Positions 10,502 through 22,771 of a DNA stretch of 64,000 bases are shown in pieces; the first letter of the stretch is position 1; the number at the start of each line of letters is the position of its first letter. The notes beneath the pieces were generated by a model. It searched no databases, was not told the origin of the DNA, and worked only from the letters and a program-made list of their open reading frames with translations. This stretch comes from Tanytarsus gracilentus (taxonomy: Eukaryota > Arthropoda > Insecta > Diptera > Chironomidae), in NCBI GenBank assembly GCA_038502055.1, contig JAXRKN010000030.1:558001-622000 (forward strand), read 5' to 3'. A program made the position numbers and the translations under genes.

Positions 10502-12578
10502 TCAACTTTTATCCATTGCATATTTAACTAATTTTGATCCACACGTGACTTCATCAGATCCAAGGACGATTGTTGATCCAGTCAGAGATTCGATGACATT
10601 ACAAGCGGCTACCTCTGCCAGAGTAATGCCGCCAATCACAAAAATAAAAAGTTTTTTAACCTTCAGTGGAAAATTTTGAATTTCTCTTAAAGCTTTTAAA
10701 TTTTCATCGGCTTTAAATTTCACATCTAAAGGATTAAATTTATTTCTTAATTCCTCAGAATTTTCCGATTTCAAAACATTCAAAGCGAGCTGAGAAATTA
10801 GCGGAATAAAAGTTCGATTAAAAACGTAACTCGGACAAACTTTTTTCTCCTCATTTTCACTTTCACCGCTCGGAATTAATTTCAACTTTTGAGCTTCGCT
10901 CATAAAATTTGTTTTCTTCGTTAAATTCAAAAAATTCTTTGTTGGATTTAAAAAATCCGGCAAAAGTTTCGCTTTAAATAAGTTTTGAAAAACGTGCAAA
11001 TTTTGGTGTCCGAAAGTGTTTAAAAATGTTGAACTCAACTTTTGCAGTTCCTCTCCCGAAAGTCCATTAAAAATATGAAAAAGTGCCGCGAGTCTTAACA
11101 CGTTGTGCTTGTGCGGATTTGTCGCCATCGACTCATCGATAAAACTCAAAATTTGCTTTCGATTTTCACTTTTAATAATAAATTCTTCAACATTTTGAAG
11201 CCTCTCAAAGTTCAAACTCATTTCTTGAACGATTTTCTCGCAAATTATCAAATGTTTAAATAAATTTTTCTTCTGCTGCGCCACTTTCGGGAGATTTTTA
11301 TCGACAAAATCTTTCATCTGCTCGAGACTCATGTCACGCGAATATTTTCGCTTTTCATCTTCGACGCTTTTCGATTCGGACTTGATCGACTTTAAAACAT
11401 CCGAAAAATGTCGATATTTATTGAATGTATAAAGTTCATCGGAGTTTCCGCACATTCGAAGAGTTTTCACTTCGTTTTCATCTTTAATACTTTTCACTTC
11501 GTCTTTGAAAATTGAAAATTTTCCACTTTCAATTTTATTTTCCATTTCGAGATTTAAAATTCCAGCTTGAATGTCATAAAGCTCAATCATGAGTGCGCTA
11601 TAGGTGACGGGAGTTAAAAGACACGAAGCATAGTCAATGTCGCGATCAATCACAATAATAGCATCAAAGTCAGCGTGACCTTCGGAGGGTTTTCGAATTT
11701 TTTCCATTCTCGAAAGCATTTTGATGACATTTTCGGAGTTTTCACCGAGAGTTAAAGTTATTTTAGGGGTTTTGTGAACCATTTGAAAAATCCTCAATGA
11801 GTTTGCGATTGAACTTAATAAACTTTTGTCTTTCTTAATAAAAACGCTGCTAAACACCGATGGTATTTCGAGTGAAATTAAATTTCGATCAACTTTAATG
11901 AAATCCCATGAAAATCTATGAAGCTGAACTTTTCCAACTAATCCTTCGGCTTCGAGTAAATTTGTGAATGTATGAAAAATATTCGGCACGATTATGATGT
12001 GGAATTCTTTAAGATCCGTCTCTGATGATGAGTTTGAAGCGGTGAGAATTGAAATGTGATCGAGAACACGTTTAAATGTTAAAATGTTCGAAAAGATGAG
12101 AAAGACCATGGTTTTGGTTTTTGGTGGTGGTGAATTTGTGAGACGAAAAATTCGTTCAAAACCTTTTGATCTAGGGAGATTAAAAAAATTTAATTTTAGT
12201 AAAATCGAATCTTAAAAATATTAAAATTTTTTAATCTAATTCAAAGAAAATTTTAATCTCACTTAAGCCATGTGACATTAGCAAATGAATCGAGAATCCG
12301 GATCATGTCGGGCTCGATTACTAAATCTTTGCGACCGAAAATGTTGAGGAGAAGATTGTCGAGCTTGAATGAAAAAAAAAATTAGTAAATTTTTTACAAA
12401 CCTTTGAAGAAATTTTTTAAAAATGATTAAAACAAATTTCTTATAAGAAAATTTTTTCAGAGCTTTTTTCTTATAAGAAAAAATCTTGAAAATATCAAAA
12501 TTATTTTTTAACAATTTTTACCTTTTCTAAAGCAATTTGCTTGTAGCCGGAGATTTTTCTTTCTAATGTTACATCCAT
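10502..12578 (-). CDS. Vps33B: Vps33B, Sec1/Munc18-family vacuolar sorting protein
   Basis: Exons 12522-12578, 12263-12363 and 10502-12170 total 1827 nt (608 residues), normal for the family. SM proteins clasp SNARE bundles; VPS33B pairs with VIPAR/VPS16B in late endosomal and recycling traffic rather than in the HOPS complex. Recognisable parts are LDNLLLNIFGRKDLVIEPDM, FDAIIVIDRDIDYASCLLTP (the SM-family core around the DRD motif), MSLEQMKDFVDKNLP and, at the end, FIFVIGGITLAEVAACNVIE, which parallels the VPS33B C-terminus. The B rather than A paralogue is favoured by the shape of the C-terminus. It is divergently arranged with Cog6, 529 bp away. Confidence 0.92.
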
Positions 12579-13107
12579 TGTGTCACTATTTAATTTTTAA
12601 GATTGATGTGGAATTAATTTTTATTAAATTTCGATTAATTTTTATCTTCTTTCAATAACTTTAACAACTTTTCCATATATATATTTAAAGCTCGTAATTA
12701 ATTTTAGATTAAAGTTGCCTTAAAGTTGCATTTTATTCAACTTAATTTCAGTATTTTTATGTTCTGATGTTTTGTATTATTATTTTAAGATTTTAAACAT
12801 GTGCGCGCATAAGAAAAGTTTCAAACACCCAATTATTCCAATTAGATTAAATTAAATTTTTCAAAAAAAAAATCCAATTGGATTTTGACTCGTTCAAATT
12901 GTATAAATTTTTATTTTAATCCTAGAATTTTGTATTTTTCAATTTTTTGAAAAGAGAAACAATTTTTTTTTGCATGCGCGCACGTGGCCTTTGTTTACAG
13001 GGGGATCAAAACGCAATCGAAAAATTTCTTCAAACTCAAAAGCTCAAAAGTAAACACTAAACTTTTTCTTCATAAATTAAAATTTAAAACCCTCATAATT
13101 CCACAAA
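12579..13107. promoter_or_regulatory. Divergent intergenic region, Vps33B / Cog6
   Basis: Both genes fire outward from this 529-bp gap, so their promoters must lie here unless distant leader exons exist. The only unusual composition is two GC-richer patches, GTGCGCGCAT near 12800 and GCATGCGCGCACGTGG near 12975; the latter contains an E-box-like CACGTG. Both genes serve membrane trafficking, so shared control is possible but not shown. Confidence 0.45.
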
Positions 13108-15288
13108 ATGATACCAGAAGTTGAAGTTGAGACTGACTCCGTTCAGCAGAAATTAAATAAAATATTAGAAAGTCGCTACGACACTGACAGAGTAAGAAAA
13201 AATTTTTAAACGTCACCAAAAAAATATTTTGCAAAAAATTAAAACTTATCCCACTTTTCAGGACCTCATCGAGAGTCTCAAAACGCTTTCACTTCACTTC
13301 ACCGAAAACTCGCTCGATCTCCGTCGAAATCTTCGATCTAAAATCGAGCTCAAAAAACTCGAAGTTCATAAAAATTTTCTGTCGGCTTTTGGCGGCGTCA
13401 AATCGTCCCTCGATGAACTCTCAACGGAAGTAGAAATGATAACATCAACGGTTGATAAAATGAGACAAATCCTTCAAAACACTCAAACCCAAACGATCGG
13501 CTTAATAAATCAAACAAATGAGCTTCAAGAAGAAAAATCAAATCTTCAGCTGGAACTCGATATAGCCACAAAGTTCTTAAATCATTTTCAGCTATCGCAA
13601 GCCGACCATCAAATTTTGTATGGAAAGACGAGAGACGAAAAAATCACTGTCGAGTTCTTCGGAGTTTTAGATCACGTCCAAACAATTCACAATGAGTGCA
13701 GAATTTTAATTCAAGCTGGATTCGAGTCAATGGCAATGGATATTATGGAGGAAATGGTGCGTGAACTAAAAAAACAAGCAGAATGTACATTTAATGCTTA
13801 ATTTCAGGCACTTCATCAAGAGGCCGGCCTCGAGAGACTTTATCGATGGACTCAATCGAATTGTCGAACAATTTCCGATTCTTCGTCGACTGAATTTACG
13901 AAAATTATCACAACCGCCATGTCGCGGCTTCAGGATCGACCTGTTTTATTTAAGGTACCCACAGAACAAATTTACGTAAATTATTTGACGTCAATTTTAC
14001 GTTAAATTTGGATGTAAATTTTATATAAAATTTGACGTCAAAAAAGTGACGATAAATTTTTACGTAAATTATTTTTTATAAATTTTAATTAAATAATTAT
14101 TTTAAAATAATTTAATTAAAAATTTCTAATATTTAGTACGTCATGGACGAATATTCGACAAATCGTCGCTCGATTCTCGTCGATCTCTTCATCAAAGCCC
14201 TCACAACCGGTGAAAATGGCAATAAACCAATTGAATTTCACGTGCATGACTCAAAGCGTTACATCGCAGACATTTTCACTTGGCTTCATCAAGCAATTCA
14301 CAACGAACGCGAGGGTCTATTGCTGTTATGCAAGCAGTGTGATAAAACTGATTTAACGGACATGATTGATGGATCGCTTGCAAGCATTGCTGATGGCATT
14401 TTACATCCACTAAAAGTTAGAATCGATTCTGTTCTCAACTCGGTTCATGACACAGTCATTCTCTACTCGATCGCTAATTTAATACGATTTTATTACAACA
14501 TAATTCACGGCATGGTCAAATCGGGACAGTTTCAACTTTTTTTGAATGAAACTCAAAAGACTTCCGAGCAATTTTACTTAAATTCGCTCAACGCAAAAGT
14601 TCGAGATATTTTGAGTCAAAATTATGATTTGCAGCAGTCGGACATGCTTTTGCCGCCTTTGGCTGTTAAGAGACTTTTGGCGATGCTCAAGGAACTTTTA
14701 AATGTCGCCAATATGGTTGAGGGAAGACAGCAAGATATCGCTAAAATTGTTGGCGCTGTTGTTGATCCACTCTTGATGACTGTCACGGAGCAGAGCACTC
14801 ATTTGTCGGCTTGCGACATGGCCGTGTATTTCTTGAACGTTTTATATGAAATCATCGTGACTTTGAGCGTCTATGAGTTCATTGACGAACGAATGGAAAG
14901 ATTGAACGCAACGGCCGATGCTCAAATTGAAACTTTAGTGAGTGAGCAGGCGAGCAGTATTGTGGCGAACCTCAATTTGGGTCCAATTTACACTGTTCTG
15001 CAAAGTCATTCGGAAACTGATAAACTTGATGTTCATCATCTTAAAATGTGCATGAAAAAATTGGATTCCTTCATCGAGGTTCCTGAAATGCTGGTTCTGC
15101 CTCAAGTCAACCTCTTACAGAGCTCAAATTATGCAATCAATATTCAAAAGAGAGCTTTTAGTGTTATTGCGGCAATTTACAAGCAACTCTATGAGAAAAT
15201 TCATTCGGGTGAATATCAAAATCCTGAACAGTTGCTGAAAAAAACACCTGAAGACGTTTCGAGGGCGTTGACTAAAAATTTGAGTTAA
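13108..15288 (+). CDS. Cog6: Conserved oligomeric Golgi complex subunit 6
   Basis: Exons 13108-13191, 13262-13756, 13808-13954 and 14137-15288 (all phase 0) give 625 residues. COG6 belongs to lobe B (COG5-8) of the tether that recycles glycosylation enzymes within the Golgi. The N-terminal half is a helical coiled coil (RRNLRSKIELKKLEVHKNFL, LINQTNELQEEKSNLQLELD). Then come ALHQEAGLERLYRWTQSNCR and YVMDEYSTNRRSILVDLFIK, both hallmarks of the family, and a CATCHR-type helical C-terminus. Intron 3 (13955-14136) carries repeated TTTACGTAAATTATTT and TTTGACGTCA strings in both orientations. The end lies 129 bp from the convergent four-TM gene. Confidence 0.95.
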
Positions 15289-15417
15289 AAATTTAATCAA
15301 AATTAAATAAATGTTAAGAATTTATCGAATAATTTTTTATTTAAAATATTTTTCGAACGACTTCGTTTACATATTTTTGAAAATTTCAAACATTTATTCT
15401 TAAAAAAATGCAAAAAT

Positions 15418-16527
15418 TTAACATTTTTCATTGTAAACTGGGAGGAGAGCATTTTGATGAACGTTTGGATAAATTGCAGGTGAAGTCATTCCTGGATTAT
15501 AAACGCTCGTTTGACCTCCTGGATAAATTAATCCAACGCCTTGATTGTAAATCACTTGAGCACCTCGATTGTTCTTCTCCTCGAACTCGCATTTGAGTGA
15601 ATACAAAACCACCAAAAAGTAACCTGGCAAAACGACAGTCAAACCAAAAATAATTGCGAACATAATCAAAAACATTGGATGGACCATAAATGTTAAAAGT
15701 AATCCAATGATTGTGACGCCGACTGCAAAAATTGAAACGTAAATAACTCCAACGATGACGTAAATCATTACCAGTAGTGGATTTTCCTGTTTTGTTGGAA
15801 TAAAAAAATTATTTTTCGTTTGATAAGAATTTCATGAGAAATGAAATTTATAAAAAAATTTCTGATATTTTTTGGTGATAAATTTAATTTAATTCTTCTT
15901 AATTTTCAATTTTCTGTTGAAATTAATTGACTCACCTTAACAACTCCGATCATCAAACAAATTGCGAGGACAAAAGATATGAAGGAATTAAAAGCAGTTC
16001 CAACCATCAAAATATGAATCTGACTTAAAGCTAAATAAAATAAAAATTAATTAAATTCTAATTTATTTATATAACAGAGTGATGGGAAACTACAAAAATT
16101 TTATGTAATACAAATCAGAGATGGGAAATTACATTGGAATTGAGTTTATCCGAAGTTCATGTAATTTCCCAAAACTAAATCACATTGCATGAAATTTTAC
16201 TAATTGCCCATCTCTAATTTGATATTTTTTACTCACTTTTTTCATCACAGTTCAATAAATTTAATTGAGAAAAGTCATCGCATTTTGTTTTAGGATTACC
16301 GAGGTCCATCATAGATTGGAAAAATGCGCTACTGCTAGTTAAAAGACCGAGGCTGTTCACATAAGAAAAATTGTGGAAAAAAATTAGAATTTTTAAAAAT
16401 TTAAATATTAAATTTAAATATATTAAATTTTTAATGACACTTTTAAATTTTTAACTTACACGGCAAGAATTAAACCAGCAGTTTTTAATGGAACTCCACA
16501 ACAACAATGTGTCACTCTTCTTACCAT
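15418..16527 (-). CDS. Four-TM small protein, YSLKC-EE family, member 1
   Basis: Exons 16460-16527, 16237-16352, 15936-16030 and 15418-15786 give 215 residues; intron phases are 2-1-0. The N-terminus MVRRVTHCCCGVPLKTAGLILAV is Cys-rich and leads into TM1, followed by a Cys-containing extracellular loop (CDDFSQLNLLNC), TM2 and TM3 (LLLTFMVHPMFLIMFAIIF), and TM4 ending in LYSLKCEFEEKN. The tail GVGLIYPGGQTSVYNPGMTS is Pro/Gly/Tyr-rich and cytosolic by prediction. Four other genes in the window share the layout and intron phases. It resembles insect tetraspan-type proteins of the DUF4728/pasiflora sort, but that link is tentative. Intron 2 hosts an inverted-repeat element. Confidence 0.82.
16116..16216. 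mobile_element. hAT-like MITE, family 1, in an intron
   Basis: Begins CAGAGATGGGAAATTACA and ends AATTGCCCATCTCTA, an imperfect inverted repeat around an AT-rich core with no coding capacity. A second, incomplete start (CAGAGTGATGGGAAACTACA) lies immediately before it at 16076, so two insertions or a nested pair are present in intron 2 of the four-TM gene. No clear 8-bp duplication remains. Confidence 0.75.
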
Positions 16528-16780
16528 GATAATTTTTTTCTTATCACTTTTATTATTTAAAAAAATAAATTAAATTTTTAATCACTCCGATGAACTTTCA
16601 GTTTCGTACTGACTTCAATAGTTTTCTGATGCGTATTTTAAATAAATTAAACGAGAGAATTTTTTCTTCTTTTCTATGTAAAATTGAGAGTAATTTCTCT
16701 GTAAATGCTATCAAATAAAAACGCACACTTGTTTGTCAATTTTTAAATATAAAAAAATCATTCGTATCAGACGAGAATTC

Positions 16781-17491
16781 TTAAAGATCCTCAACACACA
16801 ATCGACCTTTAATTTTTTCCTCAAACTCGCATTTAAGTGAATTTAAAACAATCAAAAAATAGCTCGGCAATGGAATTAAAATTACAAGGAAGATTAAAAA
16901 TATTAAAGACGCACGAAATGATAAATTTATGGCGAGAACAATTCCGAAGGTCATCGTCACCATGCTTAACACGATCATCCAGTGAAGAACGTAAATTATA
17001 TAAATTGTCAATAAAATTGGAATTTCCTGAAAAAAATTATTAATTATTTGCAAAATTATTTAGAATTAATTAAATAATTTACTCACTTTGATAACTCCAG
17101 TAATCAGAATGAAGGAGACAAGAATTGCCAAACAAGCCCAAACCAAACTTACAAGTGAAATTTGCTTGATTAAAGAAAAACCTTTAAATAAAAATAATTA
17201 ATCAAGTTTTTTTATAAATTAAATCTTAAATACTTTTCTCATTGCATTCAGGAATCAATTCAGGTGTCAAAAGTGAAAATTCATCGCATTTTTCCTCAAT
17301 ATTGTTCAATGAACTCACGGATGTAAAAACTAGCCAAATTCCAAGAAAAATTCCAATCCTAAATTTATTTAAATTTTTTTAACATTTTATTGAAAATAAT
17401 TTTGTTGAATTTAGACTCACACAAAAGCTAAAAAGCCAGCAGATTTTAACGACATAAAACCACAAAATTTTTCGACTTTTGGAACTTTCAT
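16781..17491 (-). CDS. Four-TM small protein, YSLKC-EE family, member 2
   Basis: Exons 17421-17491, 17234-17358, 17087-17181 and 16781-17026 give 178 residues with intron phases 2-1-0, identical to its neighbour 254 bp downstream. N-terminus MKVPKVEKFCGFMSLKSAGF, then TM1 (IGIFLGIWLVF), a loop with CDEFSLLTPELIPEC equivalent to the CDDFSQLNLLNC loop of member 1, two central TM segments and TM4 ending NSLKCEFEEKIKGR. It is clearly a tandem paralogue of member 1, with a shorter tail. Function is unknown; membrane location is predicted. Confidence 0.82.
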
Positions 17492-17660
17492 TGTATTTTT
17501 TAAGCTTAACTCTTCGCTCGCAAAAAAGTTCTTTTCTATCCAAGTGAAAAATTGCTACTGAAGAATCTTAGACGAAGAAGTAAGAAAACAGCTCAACTGT
17601 AAACTTTTATTTTTTAATTAACAAGTTTTGAGCACACAAAATAGAATACAAAATTTTGAG

Positions 17661-17732
17661 CAGGGGTGGGACACTAGCAATATTTAAATTAATTGATTTT
17701 TATTTTGAATATTTTGCGAGTTCTCGCCCCTG
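17661..17732. mobile_element. hAT-like MITE, family 2
   Basis: A 72-bp element with ends CAGGGGTGGGACACTAGCAA and TTGCGAGTTCTCGCCCCTG. The flanks are ATTTTGAG on the left and ATTTTTTG on the right (6 of 8 identical), a decayed 8-bp target duplication. A second copy lies at 40873-40947. Confidence 0.7.
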
Positions 17733-17980
17733 ATTTTTTGATGTCCTCAATTTTTATTAAATTTTAATTTTAAAATCAGGTGGATATTTTTTAAAAAAAA
17801 TGTTAATTTAAATACCATAGTTTCTCGCCTTTGCCTTGTAATTTTCAAAATTTTAAAAAATTAATTAAAGAAATTTTCTTTTTTAAAAATTTTAGATTTT
17901 TTAACTTTAATTAAATTTTAAAAAAACTGCAAAAAATTATTTTTATATAAAAATTGATTTCTTTAAAGAATTCGCGAATT

Positions 17981-18098
17981 CAGACATGTACAAATACAAA
18001 TTTTTTTAAAAAATTACATGAATTTTATATGATAATTAATTAAATGAAATTTGTTTAATGTAATTTTTACTCGATTTTAATGTAATTGACCATCTCTG
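17981..18098. mobile_element. hAT-like MITE, family 1 (diverged left end)
   Basis: The right end reads TGTAATTGACCATCTCTG, matching the family consensus. The left end CAGACATGTACAAATACA is a diverged form. Flanks CGCGAATT and GTTGAATT agree at 5 of 8 positions. AT-rich, non-coding interior. Confidence 0.6.
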
Positions 18099-18582
18099 GT
18101 TGAATTTTAAATTTATGTAAATTTTTCATGTTTTTGCAACTTTTTTAAAGTAAAAAATTTCCATCGCTTGATAATTTTCCGATACACATTTTCATTATCA
18201 TTACAAAACCATTTAAAAATAGAATGAAAATTCATCGACCTTGAATTAAAAAAACAACGACCACATAATGATGCGAGAAGGCCACTTTAAAATGAAAACA
18301 GATACATAGGGTTAAAATACATAAGAGTTCATGTGTAAATTAGGGAAAAATTTATCGAACACAAAGTTAAAAAATTGTTTACGAAGATTCACAATAAAAA
18401 ATCTTAAAAATTAATCGAGGTGAAAAATATCATTGTTGAGTAATTTTCATCTTTTGATCTTTCTCTCTCGAGAGTTGAGTCTTGAGGTATGTGATTTTGA
18501 ATGCAAATGAGTGCGGGCTATTTTTATCAACCACTTCACTATCATCGTCGCTCTCGTCCACCTCAGACTCATATGTTAATGG

Positions 18583-19340
18583 CTATTTCTTTTGTCGAAA
18601 AGTAAAAATTGCATCCATGACAAAAACTACGCCATTAATGATCGAAATTATTCCTTTACACATTGCCAGGTCACGCGTTCGATTTCGAAAAGCTCGCTCC
18701 CACGATTGCAGAATGAAAAATCCGGAAGCGAGAAAAAGTCCCGCGCCCATAAGACTGTAGAAAAGCATAATGCGTTTGTTTATTTTTGCTTTCATCAAAT
18801 ATCCTGGAATCCAATCTTCATTAACTCACTCGAAAAATCGCCTTAATTGTCTTTCACTTCTCACCTGCCATCACTGCGATTAGAATTATTACAAATCCAC
18901 AAAATGTGCCCGTCGCTATAAATTCCGTTTCCAAGTCATAGCCACTGAACGAGTAGAAATGTAGGTAAGTGCAACAAATTGCCAGACACTGAAAATAATT
19001 AATTTAAAAATTAATGAATATTTTTTTTGTAATTGCCCATCTCTGAAAAGGGGTTGAAACTTGTGTAAAAAATTATTTTATATATTTTTTTGAATTAATT
19101 ATAATCGAATCAAAAAAATAATTTTAAATAATTCAAAATTTGAACCCAAGTTTTTCACCTCTTGTTGAAAAACTATTTTTTAACCCCTTTAATTTTTTTT
19201 GTCTCCATAATTTTATTCCAACTCACCAACTCAAGAAATTTCACAACCGACAGCGGAGTTTTAGTTGACGCATTTTCCTCCCTCTGCACAATGTGCATTG
19301 TTTGAGGCGGTGTCACCACCAATTTACCGTTTCGCACCAT
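18583..19340 (-). CDS. Four-TM MARVEL/snakeskin-like membrane protein
   Basis: Exons 19227-19340, 18865-18988 and 18583-18803 give 152 residues. A cytosolic N-terminus (MVRNGKLVVTPPQTMHIV) is followed by four hydrophobic segments, including CLAICCTYLHFYSF, FCGFVIILIAVMAGYLM, LFYSLMGAGLFLASGFFIL and IISIINGVVFVMDAIFTF. Length, spacing and the INGxxFxxD ending recall fly Snakeskin, a smooth septate junction protein of gut, though identity is not strong enough to name it. Intron phases (0, 1) differ from the YSLKC-EE family, so it is not part of that group. Confidence 0.75.
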
Positions 19341-20116
19341 TTAAAAATTATTCGCTGCAAAATTATCGACCGATCGCGACTGAATGTAAAATGTTTTTCC
19401 CAAAATCTCAAAAAATAAATCCAGACATGAAACTTGTAAAAGCAGATCTGTATTTGTATGATTAATGATCACTATTGAATTTTCATCTCGTCCCTTAAAT
19501 TCCGTCTCTGGATGCTCTTGAGAATTTTCACTACAACTAAAATGAGAAGAACTTGTGCAAGAGAATTTGATTCGAATCAGGGTTAAAGAATTTCCTAATC
19601 GCTTCCTATAAAAAAATAGTCAGAAGCTTCGGAAATGTTTGGTGATGTGTGTAATGGGTTAAAGGGAAAAACATTGAGGCATGGAGAGTCGAAAATTTAT
19701 GTTGTCGATGATGTATTAAATTTTAGAGGGAACTTCAAACTTGACAGGCACTAATTGAGTTAATAAAATTATTGACATTTTTGAACTTATTGAAGGGGAT
19801 GATAAAAAATTTAAATTTAATTTTTGATTTTACTTAAAATTAATTTTTTTTACCATTATCATTTAAAATATATTAAGTTTTAAATTTAAGTAATTAAATA
19901 AAAATTTTTAATAAATTTTCTTTATCATTAACCCATAAATTATGCTTACAAAAAAATTATGTTTAAAACCCCTCAAATGCATTTTACAAATGACTGTTGT
20001 AAGGTTCTCAAATTTTCACACAAAAATTCTTTATTTTCTGACATGCATGGAAGTCACAATAAAACATGAATAAAAAATGCGTTAATTATAATTTTCGCGT
20101 TTCTTTTTAATTAATC
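19341..20116. other. Divergent spacer, no gene seen
   Basis: Upstream region of the MARVEL-like gene (-) and of the pickpocket channel (+). AT-rich without notable frames. A solo right end of the family 1 MITE (TGTAATTGCCCATCTCTG) lies just outside it, at 19028-19045, in an intron of the MARVEL-like gene. Confidence 0.4.
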
Positions 20117-22022
20117 ATGAAAATATTTTCGTATAAAAGCGAAAACAATTTTTTTCACAGCATTAATTCAGTCATGAGAGTGAAAGGAAAACCTCTCTTG
20201 AAGCGTCTTAAAGTTGGGTCTGCACTATGGAAGAGCGTTAAAGAATTTTTATTGACCACTTACATGCACTCATATCATTATTTAGGTTCGTATCGAAATT
20301 TTTGTGTTTTACATGCTTTATAATCTCAGATTTTTAGCGGATGCTGATCGAAAAGTTCCTGAAAAAATTATGTGGCTGGTTCTTCATGCCACAACGCTTA
20401 CACTCGCAATGAATGTCGTTCTAATTGCATGGTCTCGATTTACTGACAATCCGACCATTACCATGCTCGAAAGTCAACACTATTCAATCTACAATATTCC
20501 CTTTCCAGCGATTGCTCTTTGTCCAACTGCAAAAATGAGCAAAATTAAAGCGGAAAAATATGCAGATTTTTTGTGAGCTTTGAAAATATTTTGAAAAAAT
20601 TAAATTAAGTTTTCAAAATTTCACAGATTAAAAAAACGAATTCCGAAAGCTCAATATCGATCTCGATTTTACATCCTCAACATGATCGACCACTTGGGAC
20701 GACTCTATGACCTCGAACTTAATGACTTTGACGCTTATTCAAAATTTCAGGAGGAAGTCCTCGACAAAGTCGACTCGGACAATGTCACGGGAACTTACAA
20801 TACACGCGAAAAACTCAAATTTCTCGCACCTGCTTGCTCTGACATTATCATAAGGTGCAAATGGGGCGGTGACGATGTTAATTGTTCGGAAATAATTGCC
20901 ACGCGTCGAACTAATGAAGGCTTTTGCTGCACATTTAATTACGCGCGGCAATCTGAAGAAGGAAATTATACGAAAGCGAGAACTTCCGCTGGAATTGGGC
21001 CCGAAATGGGTTTGACAGTGTTGATGAATTTATCAGATGTCGACACATTTTATAGACTCAAAAATTATATTGGAGCAACGGCACTTCTTTTTGATCCATA
21101 CGAGTTTCCAGACTCAGCCACCGGTTCGGTTAGAGAAGTTCCTCTTGAGCGTAATGTCGAGACACGCATAACACTTGGTGCCATCACCAAGAAAGCAGTT
21201 GAAGACGTTCAAAGGTACAGCATTCAAAAACGCGAGTGTCTTTTTCCAATCGACAACTTAGCCGAGTACAAAGGAAATTATGTCTATGGTGATTGTCTCA
21301 TGAAATGTAAATTAAAGAGCATCATGGCACTCTGCAAATGTACACCCTACAATTTTCCCACAAACTTCGACGATGTCGATAGAGGACTGCCATTTTGTAA
21401 TCTCGGCAGTATTCAGTGCATGAACAAATATAAAGTTAAATGGGGAACTTTTAAGCCGCGCGAATTTATTAAAGTTCTCGAGAGAGAAATTGAAGATTCA
21501 TTGAACTGTGATGGTTGCTATCCGTTGTGCTCAAGTACATCGTATGTCGTCGACTCAACAAGTTCAAAGCTCAATTTCTTCTATCAAAATAAAGGATCCG
21601 TTTTGTGAGTGTTGAAAAATTTGATTTTAACGGTCTTTTGATATTTAAAAAATAATTCTAAATGTTTTATTTAAATATCAAAAATTCGTAATAAATTTAT
21701 TTTTTCATTTTTTAGAGAAGGTTTGAATGAATCGACAGATCTTTCAATCCTAAAAGTTTATTTTCCCGAAACTGACTCGGTTCTCTATAAAACTGACGTC
21801 CTTTTCGCTTGGTTTGACATCCTCTCCGACTATGGCGGCATAATCGGTCTCTTTCTTGGCAGCTCAATCATTACCGTCTTTGAATTTATTTTCTACACTA
21901 CAATTAGATTTTATCAGAATCTCATGAACAGCAAAAGCTTTATGAAGAATTTTCAGAAACAAAAACCGAATGTTTTCGACAACAAAATTATTCGTGGAGC
22001 TAAATTTGACTTTATTCACTAG
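20117..22022 (+). CDS. Pickpocket-type DEG/ENaC sodium channel subunit
   Basis: Exons 20117-20285, 20338-20572, 20627-21604 and 21716-22022 give 562 residues, the usual pickpocket length. These are trimeric amiloride-sensitive cation channels in sensory neurons or epithelia. TM1 is near residues 68-90 (WLVLHATTLTLAMNVVLI), and a large Cys-rich extracellular domain follows (CCTFN, RECLFP, YGDCLMKCK, CKCTPYNFP, CDGCYPLCSSTSY). TM2 carries the family signature SDYGGIIGLFLGSSIITVFE with the GSS selectivity element. The pre-TM1 HG gating motif reads His-Ser (YMHSYHYLAD). The acceptor TTTTTAG|CGGATG was chosen because the earlier CAG would give an immediate stop. The exact ppk orthologue is not determined. 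Confidence 0.93.
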
Positions 22023-22235
22023 ATGAGTTTTAAATTTCTTGAATTTTAATAAAAAAAATTTAAAACATTAAATTTCAATAAAAAAAATTAAACCACCTGT
22101 CAAGTTTCCGTTAAAAGTTTTATGACATTCAAATTTTTATTTCACCCTGACCTCTGTCGTCAAATCTTAAAAGCTAATTCTTTTGCCGGCTCTAAAAGTA
22201 AATAAATAAAAGCATTTAATTAAATCTCATAAAAA

Positions 22236-22771
22236 ATGAGCACTCAAGCACGATTAGATGCAATTCCCGCTGTTGACATCGATGACGATGGTGTTTTTAA
22301 ATATGTTCTAATTAAAGTCTACGGAAAAGAAAGCGATGATTTGCATAAAATTATCGTTCGAGGATTTTCGAGGGCTGAATGGCATGTAAAGTTACGATAA
22401 AATAATATAAATAATATAATATAATATATATATATATAGAATGATATTTACGAGGAAGTGAGCGAATCGTTGAATGCACTAGGTCTGGACACGGAGTGCT
22501 TAGGTATGGAATTGGGGTTGAATGGAGCTTTCGAAAATCCCGGGAATAAAAAGAATATTTTATTGAATTTTGACCATTAGAAAAGTTTCGAGAATTTTTA
22601 AATGAAATTTTTTTAGGTGGCGGCAGGATCGATCATAAAGCAGCTCAGAAGAAAATTCTCGTTTATGGATATTCGCAGGGTTTCGGAAAAGCCGATCATG
22701 AAGTGGCCAAAAAATTGCTAGAGAAAGTTTATAAAAATTATGAAATTAATTGTTCAGATGAAGGATATTAA
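22236..22771 (+). CDS. janA: Janus-A / 14-kDa phosphohistidine phosphatase
   Basis: Exons 22236-22385, 22440-22503 and 22617-22771 give 122 residues. Homologous to PHPT1, a cytosolic phosphatase that dephosphorylates phosphohistidine in proteins. Landmarks are IPAVDIDDDGVFKYVLIKVY, KIIVRGFSRAEWH (its His matches the PHPT1 catalytic His), CLGGGRIDHKAAQKKILVYG and YEINCSDEGY at the end. The C-terminal DxGY and GGGRI..H motifs are typical of the family. Intron 2 contains AGCTTTCGAAAATCCCGGGA, a fragment of the TCCCGGG repeat family. The gene sits 213 bp after the channel gene on the same strand. Confidence 0.95.

Larger units (their letters stand above)
17492..18582. other. Intergenic region with MITE copies
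   Basis: Contains the upstream region of the four-TM gene and the 3' flank of the MARVEL-like gene. Three inverted-repeat elements are recognisable: 17661-17732, a degraded relative at 17777-17833 (CAGGTGG...CTCGCCTTTG), and 17981-18098. No coding sequence seen. Confidence 0.5.

Noticed and set aside
12278..12514. Lys/Phe-rich minus-strand frame in the Vps33B 5' part
   Set aside because: It crosses Vps33B intron 1 and reads exon 2 in the wrong frame; exon 2 in frame gives LDNLLLNIFGRKDL.
19265..19465. Plus-strand frame opposite exon 1 of the MARVEL-like gene
   Set aside because: No splice or domain support, and the antisense frame splices exactly into a four-TM protein.
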